Source: Comamonas sp. 26 (GTDB taxonomy: Bacteria > Pseudomonadota > Gammaproteobacteria > Burkholderiales > Burkholderiaceae_C). Taken from it: 64,000 bases of DNA. Positions 35,280-45,093 of the stretch are shown in pieces. The stretch lies in NCBI RefSeq assembly GCF_002754475.1, contig NZ_PEFL01000001.1:496001-560000 (forward strand), read 5' to 3'. Each line of letters starts with the position of its first letter. Position 1 is the first letter of the stretch. The notes under the pieces are model-generated. The model was not told the origin of the DNA and made no database searches. It saw only the letters and a program-made list of their open reading frames with translations. The position numbers and the translations under genes are program-made.

Positions 35280-38200
35280 ATGTCAGTGGTTGACGACTCG
35301 CCAACACGTGCAGCCATGCCTGCACCCGCGGAACAGGATCTGGGTCCATTGGCCTGGGTGCTCGATGAGGTGCGAAAGTCGCTTGAGGCTGCGACCAAGG
35401 CTGTAAGTCGTTTCATGCGTGATGCAGATGCGGCCCGTTTGTCTGATCTGGAAGAGTTGGATACATCGGCGCTGCGCATTGCACGCCAGCAGTTGCACCA
35501 GGCTTGCGGTGCACTGGAGATGGTGGGCGTCACAGCCCCGGCGCAGGTGATGCGCAGCATGGAAGCGGTGGTTAACCGCTTCGTGCAGCGCCCCGAATAT
35601 TGCACACAGGAAGCGGCCAGCACGCTGGAGCGCACGCATTTTGCGTTAATGGAATTTTTGGAGGCGGTGCTTGCAGGTCAGCAAGTCTCTGCCGTTGCTT
35701 TGTTCCCTCAGTACCGTGAAACACAGGTCCTGGCGGGTAATGACAAGTCTCATCCTGCTGATTTGTGGCCTGCTGAGCGCCGAGCCCGCGAGCCGCGCTG
35801 GACTGGCCCTGTGCCCGAGCCGCTGGCCTATGGCCCGCATGCCCGTGCCATGCTCGATGGCGTGGTGCTGCGCATGGTCAAGAGTGATGACCGTGAAGCC
35901 GCTGCCCAGATGCGCGAGCTGTGCCTGCGCTTTGCCGCAGCTCTGCCCGATGATGTGGCAGCGCGCAGTTTCTGGAAGATTGTGGCAGCCTTCTTTGAAG
36001 GGCTGGCGCGCGGCCTGATTACTGCTGATATCTACGTAAAGCGCATGGCTTCACGTGTGCTCATGCAGTATGCATCCATGGCCAAGGGCGACAGCTTGCC
36101 GCCAGCGCGTTTGCTGCAAGACTTGATGTTCTTTTGTGCGCAGGCCAAGCCCCGCGAGCAGGCCGGTGAGTCTTTGCAGGCCGTGCATGAAGCATATGCG
36201 ATGGAGTACATGCCACTGGTGGATTACAACGTGGCCCGTTTCGGCCGCTTTGATCCATCGGTGCTGGTGCAGGCCCGCAAGCGCATTGCGGCGGCGGCGG
36301 AAACCTGGTCGGCCCTAGCTGGAGGTGACCGCAGCAAGATTAAATCCATGGCCGAGCAATTCGGCCATGTGTCTGAATCGCTGGTCAAACTGCAGCCGGC
36401 CAGCCATGGCCTGGCGCGTGCACTGATTCGCGTGGCGGACACGGTGGACAGCGTTGGAGCGCCGCCACCTGCCGAGCTGGCCATGGAAGTGGCAACGGCT
36501 GTGCTGTATCTGCAAGCCAGCTTTATGACGGCTGGCCAAAACGAAGAAGTGCAGTCTGCCCAGTCCAGCGTGCTCGTGCATCGTCTTGATGCTGCGTTGA
36601 ATGGTGCCGTGCCTGAGCCGCTTGAAGTCTGGATGGAAGAGCTTTATCGCCAGGCGAGCGACCAGCAAACCATGGGATCTGTGGTGGGCGAGTTGCGCTT
36701 GACCTTGGGCGAGGCTGAAAAGCAGCTAGACATGTTCTTCCGCAATCCTGCAGATACCTCTGTGCTGGGTCCAGTGCCCGGTCAGATGTCGCAGATGCGT
36801 GGCGTTTTGTCGGTTCTGGGCTTTGACCAGGCAGCGACTGCCATGCAGCGCATGCGCGAGACCGTTGAGCACCTGATGCTTGGCGAGTTGAGCATGGAAA
36901 GCTACCCCCAGGTTTTTGAAAAACTGGGTAGCAGTCTGGGTGCCATGGGCTTCCTTATCGACATGCTTAGCTACCAGCGCAATATGGCGCGCAAGCTGTT
37001 TGTCTACGATGAGGAAAAGGACGAGCTGCGCATCGTCATGGGCCATAGCCGCAGCCGTGGCCCAGAGGCTTTCCGCCCCACGGTGGACATCCCTACTGAT
37101 ATTGCTCAGGTTCCTGACTTCAAGCCAGTGCAACCAGTCGTTGCTGCGCCATTTGCAGCTCCTTTCAAACCTGCGGCTGCTGAAGTGGCTCAGGCCGCTT
37201 CGCTGCATGCTGGCGCTCAGCCATCCGTAGCTGCACCTCCGCCACCGGCTGAGGTGACGCAGGCTCCTGTGTCTGCCGTGGCCGATCCTGAGTTGTTGAT
37301 TTCTCCTGAAGTTCACCAGCCTGCCGTGCATCAGGCAGCTGCAGAGCAGGAATCGAGTATTGAGGAAGAGTCCTCGCCGTGGGCTGTGACAGAACCGGGC
37401 GCTCTGCCCGAGTTCACCATGACGGCTGCATCTGCTGGGCTGGACATGACTCCTGTGGGTTCTGATGCTCTGGCCGATGCCATGGCTCAGGTATTCAAGG
37501 AGATGCAGACAGCCAAGCCTTCTGAGGCTTCAGACGCTGAACTGGCCCATGGCCTGAATTTCGCTGCTGATTTCAGTGCCTTGGCGGAACCGGTACCTGT
37601 GTCTGCCGCTTCCGTTGCTGCGCCTGTCCCTGCACCCGTGGCTCAGGCCGTAGAGCTGAGCGCAGAGGAGTTGGATGGCGATGATGAGTTGCTGTCCATC
37701 TTCCTGGAAGAGGCCCGCGAAGTCGTCGACAACGGCCTGAATGCTTTGAAGGTTCTGGGTTATGAACCAGAGAACCTGAGCGAGCAGACCACACTGCGCC
37801 GTGCTTTCCACACGCTCAAGGGTAGCTCCCGTATGGTCGGGCTTGATGAGTTTGGTGAAGCGGGCTGGTCTATGGAGCAGATGCTCAATGCCTGGCTGGC
37901 TGAGCAGCAACCCATGCCCGCGCCCATGCAGCTTCTGGCGCAAGACTCGCTCAAGGCCTTTGCGGCCTGGGCGCAGGATATTGAAAACCGCCAGGCCGAA
38001 AATTGGTCGGCCACGCCATTCCGCGCTGCGGCAGATGCTATGCGTCTGCAAGGCACGCGCGTCGATATCGCTCTGGTGCCGCGTCGTGGCAAGCGTGCTG
38101 AACTGGCCGATCCAGTGCCCAACACGCCGGCTCTGGTGATGCCTGAGCTCGACTTTCCTGATGACGAATTGACTCCGGTTGCTCAAGCAGAGTCGTTGGT

Positions 38201-41200
38201 TGAGCCTGAAGAGGCCGCTGCCGACTTTGCCATACTGGAGCTGGATATTCCCGATGACCTGCTGGAGCAGGTTGATGCATCGGCCGTAGCCGCAGAAGCA
38301 TCGTCTGCAACCCCTGCTGAAGAAGTGCAGGAGCTGGACTTTGCGGCGTTTGAAGCGGCCATGCGTGAAAGTGAGCAGGCTGCAATTGAAGTGCAGGCCG
38401 TTGCCGAGCCTGAGCATCAAGTGGCCGAAGAGCCACAGGCTGAATTGCCTGAGGCGGCTGAGCCAGAAACGGCTGCTGCAGAGCTGGATGCGATCGAAGA
38501 CTTGCTTGATGCCGCAGCTGAAGCAGCTGAGCCTGAGGTCGTCAAGCCCACTGAGTCAGAAGCGGCGGAACCAGAAGCCGCTGCATCAGAGCCTGTTGCG
38601 CAAGATGGCTCTGACGCCGAAGAGGAAGAGGGTTACCGCAATATTGATGGCTTGCGCATCAGCGCGCCGCTCTATAGCGTCTACCTCAACGAGGCCGATG
38701 ATTGGTCCGAGCGTCTGGGGGATGTGCTCCAGCAGTGGTCGCAAGAGCCTGCGGAGCCTGTCCCTGATGACGTGATTGCACTGGCACATTCGCTGGCGGG
38801 TAGCTCCGGTACCGTGGGCTTCAAGGCCTTGTCGGAACTGGCGCGCCTGCTGGAGCATGCGCTGCTGCACCTGCAGTCTCAGGGCTTTGCCAGCGGGCTG
38901 CAGATTCAGCAATGTGTGACTGCTTCGGATGAAGTGCGCCGCTTGCTGCATCAGTTCGCGGCAGGTTTCCTCAAAGAGACCGTGCCTGGGGTTGAAGATG
39001 GGCTGCGTGAAGTTCTCAGCTCGACCATTGATGCCAGCGCTGCGCCTGCTTCGGCATACGATGAGTTGCCCGATCTGGATGATGTCGAGTGGCCAGTTGC
39101 TGAAGTGCTGCAGCCAGCCGCAGACCTCAAGGATTTGCCGCTGGACTTTGCTGCCGAGCAAGTGCTGGATGCTCAGGCATTGCTCTCCAGCGATGCACTG
39201 ACGGAGACATTGGCGGATGCATTGATCGCTGAACAGGCGGTTGAGAGTCCTGATGTCGATGCCCCAACCGCAGACCCACTGCTGGATGTGGTGCCGGATG
39301 CAGCTACTCAGGCCCCTTATTCCATGGTGCCCGCCGCTGGCAGCGTGGAGCATGAAGCTGAGCTGCAGCGCCGCATTGATGAAGCCATTGCACTGGCCGT
39401 GCATGCGGGCGACGATGAAGACGACATTGATGTGCTGGATCAGGTTGACCCCGATCTGTTCCCCATCTTTGAAGAAGAAGCTATCGACCTGCTGCCGAGA
39501 CTGGGCGCTGCGCTGCGTCGCTGGCATGGCCGCCCCACGCAGGATGAGGCGCGCAACGAGGTCTTGCGTGCTCTGCACACCATCAAGGGCAGTGCCCGTC
39601 TGGCCGGTGCCATGCGCATGGGCGAGATGGCTCATCGTCTGGAGTCTGCCGTTGAACGCATTGACCATGAACGCCCCTCCGCCGAAGCCATTGAGCCATT
39701 GCTGGGCAGCTTTGATGCCTTGCAAGCCAGCTTTGATGTGCTGCGCATGGCGGGTGAGCAAGAGCCTGAACTGCCGCTGGACCCGCTGGAAGACAAGCTG
39801 GCCCAAGCGCCACTGCACCTGAGTGCTAGCGAGGCTGAAAGCGAAAAAATTGAGGTTGTTGCGGCAGAGTCTGCTGAAGCACCCGCTGCGATTCAGATGC
39901 CTGCGCCCGTGGTGCCGCGCGCTTCGTCGCAACAGACGGTGCGGGTGCGTGCCCAGTTGCTGGACCGTCTGATTTCTCAGACCGGCGAAGTGCTGATTGC
40001 CCGCTCGCGTGTTGATGCACGCCTGATGCAGGCTCGCTCGGCGCTCAATGACCTGACCGGTAACCTGGAGCGTCTGCGTACCCAGTTGCGTGACATTGAA
40101 GTGCAGGCCGAGAGCCAGATGCAGTCGCGCCTGGCTCTGTCCAAGGACACGGCGGCTGGCTTTGACCCGCTGGAGTTTGACCGCTTCACCCGCGTGCAGG
40201 AATTGACCCGCATGATGGCCGAGTCGGTGAACGACGTGGCCACCGTGCAGCGCAATCTGCAGCGCGATCTGGCCGTGGCCGAAGATGATCTGGTGGCTCA
40301 GGGCCGCCAGGCACGTGATCTGCAGCGCGATCTGCTGCGCACGCGCATGGTGGAGTTCGACTCATTTGCCGAACGTCTGTACGCCGTGGTGCGCCAGACC
40401 TCCAAGGAGATGGGCAAGCAGGTTCGCCTGAACATTTTGGGCGGCACCATCGAAATGGACCGCGGCATGCTGGAACGCATGATGCCGGCCTTTGAGCACT
40501 TGCTGCGTAACTGCGTGGCGCATGGCATCGAGTCCCCCGAACTGCGCCAGGAAATGGGCAAGCCCGCCATCGGCACCATCGAGATCGTGCTGAGCCATGA
40601 GCGCAATGACGTTGCGCTGTCTGTGGAAGACGACGGCGCTGGTTTGAATCTGGAGCGCATTCGTGCCAAGGCCATCAGCCTCAAACTGTGGACGGATGAC
40701 CGCCACATGACGCTGGAGGACGCTGGCCGTCTGATCTTTGAGCCGGGCTTCAGCACAGCCACTGAAGTGACAGGCGTAGCCGGTCGCGGCATTGGTATGG
40801 ACGTGGTGCGTTCTGAAGTGAATGCGCTGGGCGGCCGTATCGAAACCCATACCGAACCCGGTCGTGGCAGCGCCTTCCGTTTGGTATTGCCGCTGACGAC
40901 GGCGGTGACACAAGTGGTCATGCTGCGCATGGGCTCTGTGTCCATGGGCGTGCCTGCCAACCTGATTGAAATCGTGCGCCGCGTGCCGGTCGATGCGCTG
41001 GAAGAAAGCTATCGCAATAACGAGTTCCACGATGGCACCGAAGTCATGCCCTTTTACTGGGCTGGCGCGCTGTGGCAGACCTCGCTGCACAGCGATGAAA
41101 ACCTGGGTCGTACCCGTCCCGTGGTGATTGCCCGCAGCGCCTCGCAGCGCGTGGCTTTGCACGTGGATGAAGTGCTGGGCAACCAGGAAGTGGTGATCAA

Positions 41201-41861
41201 GAATCTGGGACCACAGCTTTCGCGTCTGCCTGGCTTGACGGGTATGTCCGTGCTGCCCTCGGGTTCTGTGGTGCAAATCTACAACCCGGTGGCGCTGGCC
41301 AACGTGTACGGCGACAGCGTGCGCGCCATGCTGGCCAAGGCCGAGCTGGATGCCGCTGAAGGCGGACTGCTGGCCAAGGCCGCAGGTGCGGGTTTGCTGG
41401 GTGCTGAAGCGGGTCAGATTACGGTGCCGCTGGTGCTGGTGGTGGATGACTCCATCACCGTGCGCCGCGTGACCCAGCGTCTGCTGCAGCGCGAAGGCTA
41501 CCGCGTCACGCTGGCGGCTGATGGTCTGCAAGCCATTGAACGCCTGCAGGAAGAGCGCCCGACGCTGGTACTGTCGGACATCGAAATGCCGCGCATGGAT
41601 GGCTTTGACCTGCTGCGCAATATTCGTGCAGACCAGAAACTTGAAGGCATGCCCGTGGTCATGATCACTTCGCGTATTGCCCAGAAGCATCGCGAGATGG
41701 CCCGTGAGTTGGGTGCCAACCACTATCTGGGCAAGCCTTACTCTGATGAAGAGCTGCTGGGCCTGATTCAGCATTACGCCTTGAAGCTTAGCGGCCCCGC
41801 ACCTGAGCGCAACCCGCTCAGCGGCCCTGGGCTTGATGCCTCTGGAGCAGCTGCCGAATAA
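35280..41861 (+). CDS. chpA: ChpA/PilL hybrid chemotaxis kinase with multiple Hpt domains
   Basis: A 2193-residue protein. An N-terminal helical region (about 1-600) is followed by an Ala/Pro/Glu-rich linker. Three Hpt sites are visible: His about 843 (HTLKGSSRMVG), His about 1170 (HSLAGSSGTVG) and His about 1433 (HTIKGSARLAG). Between them are long acidic linkers. A CheA-type core follows: dimerisation (about 1555-1700), HATPase with N-box LLRNCVAHGIE (about 1740) and GRGIGMDVV, and a CheW-like domain (about 1860-2030). A C-terminal receiver has D about 2101 (LSDIEMPRMDG) and KPYSDEE. It should phosphorylate PilG and PilH. AAGGA precedes the ATG by eight bases. Confidence 0.94.
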   Translation: MSVVDDSPTRAAMPAPAEQDLGPLAWVLDEVRKSLEAATKAVSRFMRDADAARLSDLEELDTSALRIARQQLHQACGALEMVGVTAPAQVMRSMEAVVNRFVQRPEYCTQEAASTLERTHFALMEFLEAVLAGQQVSAVALFPQYRETQVLAGNDKSHPADLWPAERRAREPRWTGPVPEPLAYGPHARAMLDGVVLRMVKSDDREAAAQMRELCLRFAAALPDDVAARSFWKIVAAFFEGLARGLITADIYVKRMASRVLMQYASMAKGDSLPPARLLQDLMFFCAQAKPREQAGESLQAVHEAYAMEYMPLVDYNVARFGRFDPSVLVQARKRIAAAAETWSALAGGDRSKIKSMAEQFGHVSESLVKLQPASHGLARALIRVADTVDSVGAPPPAELAMEVATAVLYLQASFMTAGQNEEVQSAQSSVLVHRLDAALNGAVPEPLEVWMEELYRQASDQQTMGSVVGELRLTLGEAEKQLDMFFRNPADTSVLGPVPGQMSQMRGVLSVLGFDQAATAMQRMRETVEHLMLGELSMESYPQVFEKLGSSLGAMGFLIDMLSYQRNMARKLFVYDEEKDELRIVMGHSRSRGPEAFRPTVDIPTDIAQVPDFKPVQPVVAAPFAAPFKPAAAEVAQAASLHAGAQPSVAAPPPPAEVTQAPVSAVADPELLISPEVHQPAVHQAAAEQESSIEEESSPWAVTEPGALPEFTMTAASAGLDMTPVGSDALADAMAQVFKEMQTAKPSEASDAELAHGLNFAADFSALAEPVPVSAASVAAPVPAPVAQAVELSAEELDGDDELLSIFLEEAREVVDNGLNALKVLGYEPENLSEQTTLRRAFHTLKGSSRMVGLDEFGEAGWSMEQMLNAWLAEQQPMPAPMQLLAQDSLKAFAAWAQDIENRQAENWSATPFRAAADAMRLQGTRVDIALVPRRGKRAELADPVPNTPALVMPELDFPDDELTPVAQAESLVEPEEAAADFAILELDIPDDLLEQVDASAVAAEASSATPAEEVQELDFAAFEAAMRESEQAAIEVQAVAEPEHQVAEEPQAELPEAAEPETAAAELDAIEDLLDAAAEAAEPEVVKPTESEAAEPEAAASEPVAQDGSDAEEEEGYRNIDGLRISAPLYSVYLNEADDWSERLGDVLQQWSQEPAEPVPDDVIALAHSLAGSSGTVGFKALSELARLLEHALLHLQSQGFASGLQIQQCVTASDEVRRLLHQFAAGFLKETVPGVEDGLREVLSSTIDASAAPASAYDELPDLDDVEWPVAEVLQPAADLKDLPLDFAAEQVLDAQALLSSDALTETLADALIAEQAVESPDVDAPTADPLLDVVPDAATQAPYSMVPAAGSVEHEAELQRRIDEAIALAVHAGDDEDDIDVLDQVDPDLFPIFEEEAIDLLPRLGAALRRWHGRPTQDEARNEVLRALHTIKGSARLAGAMRMGEMAHRLESAVERIDHERPSAEAIEPLLGSFDALQASFDVLRMAGEQEPELPLDPLEDKLAQAPLHLSASEAESEKIEVVAAESAEAPAAIQMPAPVVPRASSQQTVRVRAQLLDRLISQTGEVLIARSRVDARLMQARSALNDLTGNLERLRTQLRDIEVQAESQMQSRLALSKDTAAGFDPLEFDRFTRVQELTRMMAESVNDVATVQRNLQRDLAVAEDDLVAQGRQARDLQRDLLRTRMVEFDSFAERLYAVVRQTSKEMGKQVRLNILGGTIEMDRGMLERMMPAFEHLLRNCVAHGIESPELRQEMGKPAIGTIEIVLSHERNDVALSVEDDGAGLNLERIRAKAISLKLWTDDRHMTLEDAGRLIFEPGFSTATEVTGVAGRGIGMDVVRSEVNALGGRIETHTEPGRGSAFRLVLPLTTAVTQVVMLRMGSVSMGVPANLIEIVRRVPVDALEESYRNNEFHDGTEVMPFYWAGALWQTSLHSDENLGRTRPVVIARSASQRVALHVDEVLGNQEVVIKNLGPQLSRLPGLTGMSVLPSGSVVQIYNPVALANVYGDSVRAMLAKAELDAAEGGLLAKAAGAGLLGAEAGQITVPLVLVVDDSITVRRVTQRLLQREGYRVTLAADGLQAIERLQEERPTLVLSDIEMPRMDGFDLLRNIRADQKLEGMPVVMITSRIAQKHREMARELGANHYLGKPYSDEELLGLIQHYALKLSGPAPERNPLSGPGLDASGAAAE

Positions 41862-41879
41862 GCACTGCTACCAAAATAA

Positions 41880-41957
41880 AAGCGGCTTTCGCCGGTCTTG
41901 ATTGGGTTTCGGGTTAAAAGTGACCTGAAACCTTTTAAAGACAAGCGCAAGCCGCTT
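41880..41957. terminator. Nested hairpin terminator between chpA and phrB
   Basis: Outer arms AAGCGGCTT (41880-41888) and AAGCCGCTT (41949-41957) are followed by CTTTTTT on the plus strand. An inner stem GGTTTCGGGT/ACCTGAAACC lies at about 41906-41932. It separates convergent genes and is larger than a usual terminator. Confidence 0.7.
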
Positions 41958-41962
41958 CTTTT

Positions 41963-43453
41963 TTAGCTGTCCTTTTTCAAGATGCCGTAGCGTGCCAGTG
42001 TCTTCTCGCGCGCCACGGCGTGATCGACGATGGGGTAAGGGTAGCTGCTGCCTAACGTGATGCCTGCTTCAAGCAGGTCCAGCGGCTTGGCCAGCCAGGG
42101 CGCGTGGCGCAGCTTGGCCGGCAGTTGCGCCACCTCGGGCACATAGCGGGCAATGAATTTGCCGTCCGCATCAAATTTCTCGCTCTGCGTGATGGGGTTG
42201 AAGATGCGAAACCAGGGCTGGGCATCGCAGCCTGTTGAGGCTGCCCATTGCCAGCCGCCGTTGTTGGCTGCCAGATCAAAGTCGTTGAGCTTCTCGGCAA
42301 AGTAAGCCTCACCCCGACGCCAGTCGATTCCCAGGTCTTTGACCAGAAAGCTCGCCACCACCATGCGCAGCCGGTTGTGCATATAGCCGCTGGTGTTGAT
42401 CTGGCGCATGGCGGCATCGACCAGAGGGTAGCCGGTGCGGCCCTCGCACCATGCGGCGAAGAGTGCATCGGCTTCGGCACCCGTGTCCCATTCGATCACG
42501 TCATAGGCAGGCTTGAAGCTGCGTTCAATGACATGGGGGTGGTGGGCCAGAATCTGAAAGTAAAAGTCGCGCCAGATCAGCTCGCTGAGCCAGGTGGCTG
42601 CGCCTTCACGGCCTGCATCAGACCAGTCGCCGTTATGCGCGGCTTCATGGGCAAGGCGAGCCAGCTCGCGAATCGATACGGTGCCAAAGCGCAGGTGTAC
42701 GCTGAGGTAGCTGGGGCCTTTGAGCGCCGGAAAATCCCGCGCCGCTTTGTACTGCGGCAGGCGCGGCAGAAAGTCGGCCAGCAACTGGCGCGCGCCGCTT
42801 TCGCCTGTGGGCAGGCGCAGGCCTTGCAGAGTGTCGGGCGCAAAGCCCAGCTCGACTGCGGTTGATGTGCTTTGGCGGTCGGCTTCATGCCGGTCGGCCA
42901 GCTTGGCTGGCAGGTCGCGCTCGCTGGGGTAGCTGGAGAGGTAAAACGGCGTTACTTTTTTGAGCCAGGCGTTTTTGTAGGGCGTGAAGACCGAAAACGG
43001 CGACAGGCTCTGGGTCAGCACCTCGTCGCGCGCAAAAATGCGGTGGTCTTTGCTGCGCAGCAGCACGCGGCCATCAGCCTTGAGACTGCGGGCCACCTGC
43101 GCATCGCGCGCCAGAGCGGCAGGTTCGTCATCGTCATTGCAGAAGACGGCGCCAGCCCCCAGCTGGCTGGCCAGCGCCGGAATGATCTCTTGCGGCAGGC
43201 CGTGTCGGGTGATGAGGCCTGCTTGCGGGCGGCCTGCGGCGTGGCGAATGGCTTCGTCCAGCTCGGCTACGCTCTGGCAGATGAACTCTACCCGGCGGTC
43301 GGCGTGAGGCAGGGCGGTGAGGATGCTTTCATCGAAAACAAAGACGCAATACAGCGTTTTGCATTGCTGCGCAGCATGGTAGAGGGCGGCGTTATCGCTC
43401 AGACGCAGGTCGCGTCGGAACCATATCAAGCCCACAGGGTAAAAAGGAGTCAT
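41963..43453 (-). CDS. phrB: Deoxyribodipyrimidine photolyase
   Basis: The 496-residue protein has an N-terminal Rossmann-like photolyase domain (LIWFRRDLRLSDNAAL) and a C-terminal FAD domain with WLSELIWRDFYFQIL, GRTGYPLVDAAMRQ, MHNRLRMVVASFLVKDL and NNGGWQWAASTGCDAQPWFRIFNP (split here only by reading). This is a class I CPD photolyase that repairs UV dimers using blue light. Its ATG is only 23 bases from the divergent yqgE start. Confidence 0.95.
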   Translation of the reverse strand: MTPFYPVGLIWFRRDLRLSDNAALYHAAQQCKTLYCVFVFDESILTALPHADRRVEFICQSVAELDEAIRHAAGRPQAGLITRHGLPQEIIPALASQLGAGAVFCNDDDEPAALARDAQVARSLKADGRVLLRSKDHRIFARDEVLTQSLSPFSVFTPYKNAWLKKVTPFYLSSYPSERDLPAKLADRHEADRQSTSTAVELGFAPDTLQGLRLPTGESGARQLLADFLPRLPQYKAARDFPALKGPSYLSVHLRFGTVSIRELARLAHEAAHNGDWSDAGREGAATWLSELIWRDFYFQILAHHPHVIERSFKPAYDVIEWDTGAEADALFAAWCEGRTGYPLVDAAMRQINTSGYMHNRLRMVVASFLVKDLGIDWRRGEAYFAEKLNDFDLAANNGGWQWAASTGCDAQPWFRIFNPITQSEKFDADGKFIARYVPEVAQLPAKLRHAPWLAKPLDLLEAGITLGSSYPYPIVDHAVAREKTLARYGILKKDS

Positions 43454-43476
43454 GGATCGCCATTAAAATCGCAGTT

Positions 43477-44076
43477 ATGTCTGCAGAATCTGCGCCTATC
43501 AACTTGACTCACCACTTCCTGATTGCCATGCCGGGTCTGGAAGATGAGTCGTTTTCGCGCAGCGTTGTGTACCTGTGCGAGCATAGCGAGCGTGGCGCGC
43601 TCGGTCTCATTATCAACAAGCCCTCCAAGCTGAGCCTGCAAGGCCTGCTACAAAAAGTGGACTTGGGTCTCAAGCGTGAAGATTTGCGCGAAGAGCAGGT
43701 CTTTACCGGCGGCCCGGTGCAGACCGATCGCGGTTTTGTGCTGCACGAGCCCATGGTGATCGAAGGCGCACCAGAGAACGAATCGGCCTATGCTTCGACC
43801 ATGACCATCCCCGGCGGTCTGGAGATGACCACATCCAAGGATGTGCTCGAAGCCCTGTCCGATGGTGCCGGCCCCAAGCGCGTGCTGGTCACGCTGGGTT
43901 ATTCATCCTGGGATGAAGGCCAGCTCGAATCCGAAATTGGCGAAAACGCCTGGCTGACCGTAGAAGCTGACCCCGACGTGATCTTCAGCACCCCTGTTGA
44001 TGAACGCTATGACCGTGCGCTGGGCCTGCTGGGCCTGCAGCGCTGGATGTTGTCTCCCGAATCGGGTCGCGCATGA
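43477..44076 (+). CDS. YqgE/AlgH family protein (UPF0301)
   Basis: The 199-residue protein matches the family: LTHHFLIAMPGLEDESFSRSVVYLCEH, GALGLIINKP, VFTGGPVQTDRGFVLH and LGYSSWDEGQLESEI. Biochemical role unknown; AlgH was first linked to alginate regulation in Pseudomonas. It overlaps ruvX by four bases (ATGA) and starts the operon yqgE-ruvX-pyrR-pyrB-pyrC'. Confidence 0.94.
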   Translation: MSAESAPINLTHHFLIAMPGLEDESFSRSVVYLCEHSERGALGLIINKPSKLSLQGLLQKVDLGLKREDLREEQVFTGGPVQTDRGFVLHEPMVIEGAPENESAYASTMTIPGGLEMTTSKDVLEALSDGAGPKRVLVTLGYSSWDEGQLESEIGENAWLTVEADPDVIFSTPVDERYDRALGLLGLQRWMLSPESGRA

Positions 44077-44564
44077 ACGATATTTCCTCTTCCAACAAGG
44101 CCGCCGATGCGGCCTTTTCCTCGGCCAGCGATCAGCCGGCCTCTGCACCCCTGCCGCAAAAGCCCGAGGTGCCTGCGCATTTCCAGCAGTTTCTGTGTTT
44201 TGACTTCGGTACAAAGCGCACGGGCTGTGCATCGGGCAACCGCGTTCTGGGCGGCGCCAACCCGCTGCCCACCATCAAGGCTGAAGCTGCCGAGGCTCGA
44301 TTGGTGGCCGTGGACAAGCTGGTCCGCGAGTGGCAGCCCAATGCGCTGGTGATTGGCGTGCCCTATCACCCCGATGGCGCGGCGCACGAGAACACGGCGC
44401 GTGCCCTGAAATTTGGACGCCAGCTCAGAAGCCGCTTCAAGCTGCCGGTGTATGAGGTGGACGAACGCTACAGCACGACCGAAGCCCTGGCAGGAGGCGC
44501 ACGCGACGCCGATGCCGCTTCGGCCTGCATCATTCTTGAACAGTTTTTGAGGAGTCTCCCATGA
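44073..44564 (+). CDS. ruvX: Holliday junction resolvase-like RuvX (YqgF)
   Basis: The 163-residue protein has an RNase H-like fold: CFDFGTKRTGCASGN carries the first catalytic Asp, then LVIGVPYHPDGAAHENTARA and VYEVDERYSTTEA with the next acidic residue, and an Asp in ARDADAASAC near the end. It has about 45 extra N-terminal residues rich in Ser and Ala. It acts in pre-16S rRNA processing and has been proposed as a resolvase. It is coupled by ATGA overlaps to both neighbours. Confidence 0.93.
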   Translation: MNDISSSNKAADAAFSSASDQPASAPLPQKPEVPAHFQQFLCFDFGTKRTGCASGNRVLGGANPLPTIKAEAAEARLVAVDKLVREWQPNALVIGVPYHPDGAAHENTARALKFGRQLRSRFKLPVYEVDERYSTTEALAGGARDADAASACIILEQFLRSLP

Positions 44565-45091
44565 GTGAAACCATTGCAGGAAACCAACCGGGACAAGGCA
44601 GCCTGATTCTGGATGCCGAAGCCCTGTATAGCGAGCTGCTGCGCGGCGTGCAGCGCATCATGGGGCCCAACACCCGTCTGGCGGGCATCACTTCGGGCGG
44701 TGCATGGCTGGTCGAGCGTCTGCACAAGGACTTGAACCTTGCGGGCAAGCCCAGCGTGCTGTCGTCTTCGCTGCACCGCGACGACTTTGCCCAGCGCGGC
44801 ATGGCCTCCAGCGCGCAGACTCAGATTGATTTTGACGTCAACGGCGCGGATGTACTGATTCTGGATGACGTGCTCTACACCGGCCGTACGGTGCGCGCAG
44901 TCATCAACGAACTCTATGACTACGGCCGCCCCGCTTGCGTGCGTCTGGCCGTTCTGGTGGACCGTGGCGGGCGCGAATTGCCCTTCCAGGCCGACTTTGC
45001 CGCAGCCCGCGTGGTGCTGCCGGCGGACCGCTCTTTAGCGCTGGCGCGCGACGAGGCCGGTGTTTTCCACTTCCGCATTCAAGAGGCCTGA
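44561..45091 (+). CDS. pyrR: PyrR bifunctional pyrimidine regulator/uracil phosphoribosyltransferase
   Basis: The 176-residue protein has the PRPP-binding motif [17 protein letters not shown] and the PyrR segments [15 protein letters not shown] and LPFQADFAA. In Gram-positives PyrR attenuates pyr mRNA; in this group its regulatory role is less clear, and I saw no PyrR-binding anti-antiterminator loop upstream. It has a clear UPRTase active site. Confidence 0.93.
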   Translation: MSETIAGNQPGQGSLILDAEALYSELLRGVQRIMGPNTRLAGITSGGAWLVERLHKDLNLAGKPSVLSSSLHRDDFAQRGMASSAQTQIDFDVNGADVLILDDVLYTGRTVRAVINELYDYGRPACVRLAVLVDRGGRELPFQADFAAARVVLPADRSLALARDEAGVFHFRIQEA

Positions 45092-45093
45092 TC

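Noticed and set aside
40362-41774. 470-residue frame antisense to the chpA kinase core
   Set aside because: Opposite strand of conserved HATPase, CheW and receiver codons; His/Gln-rich and without recognisable domains.
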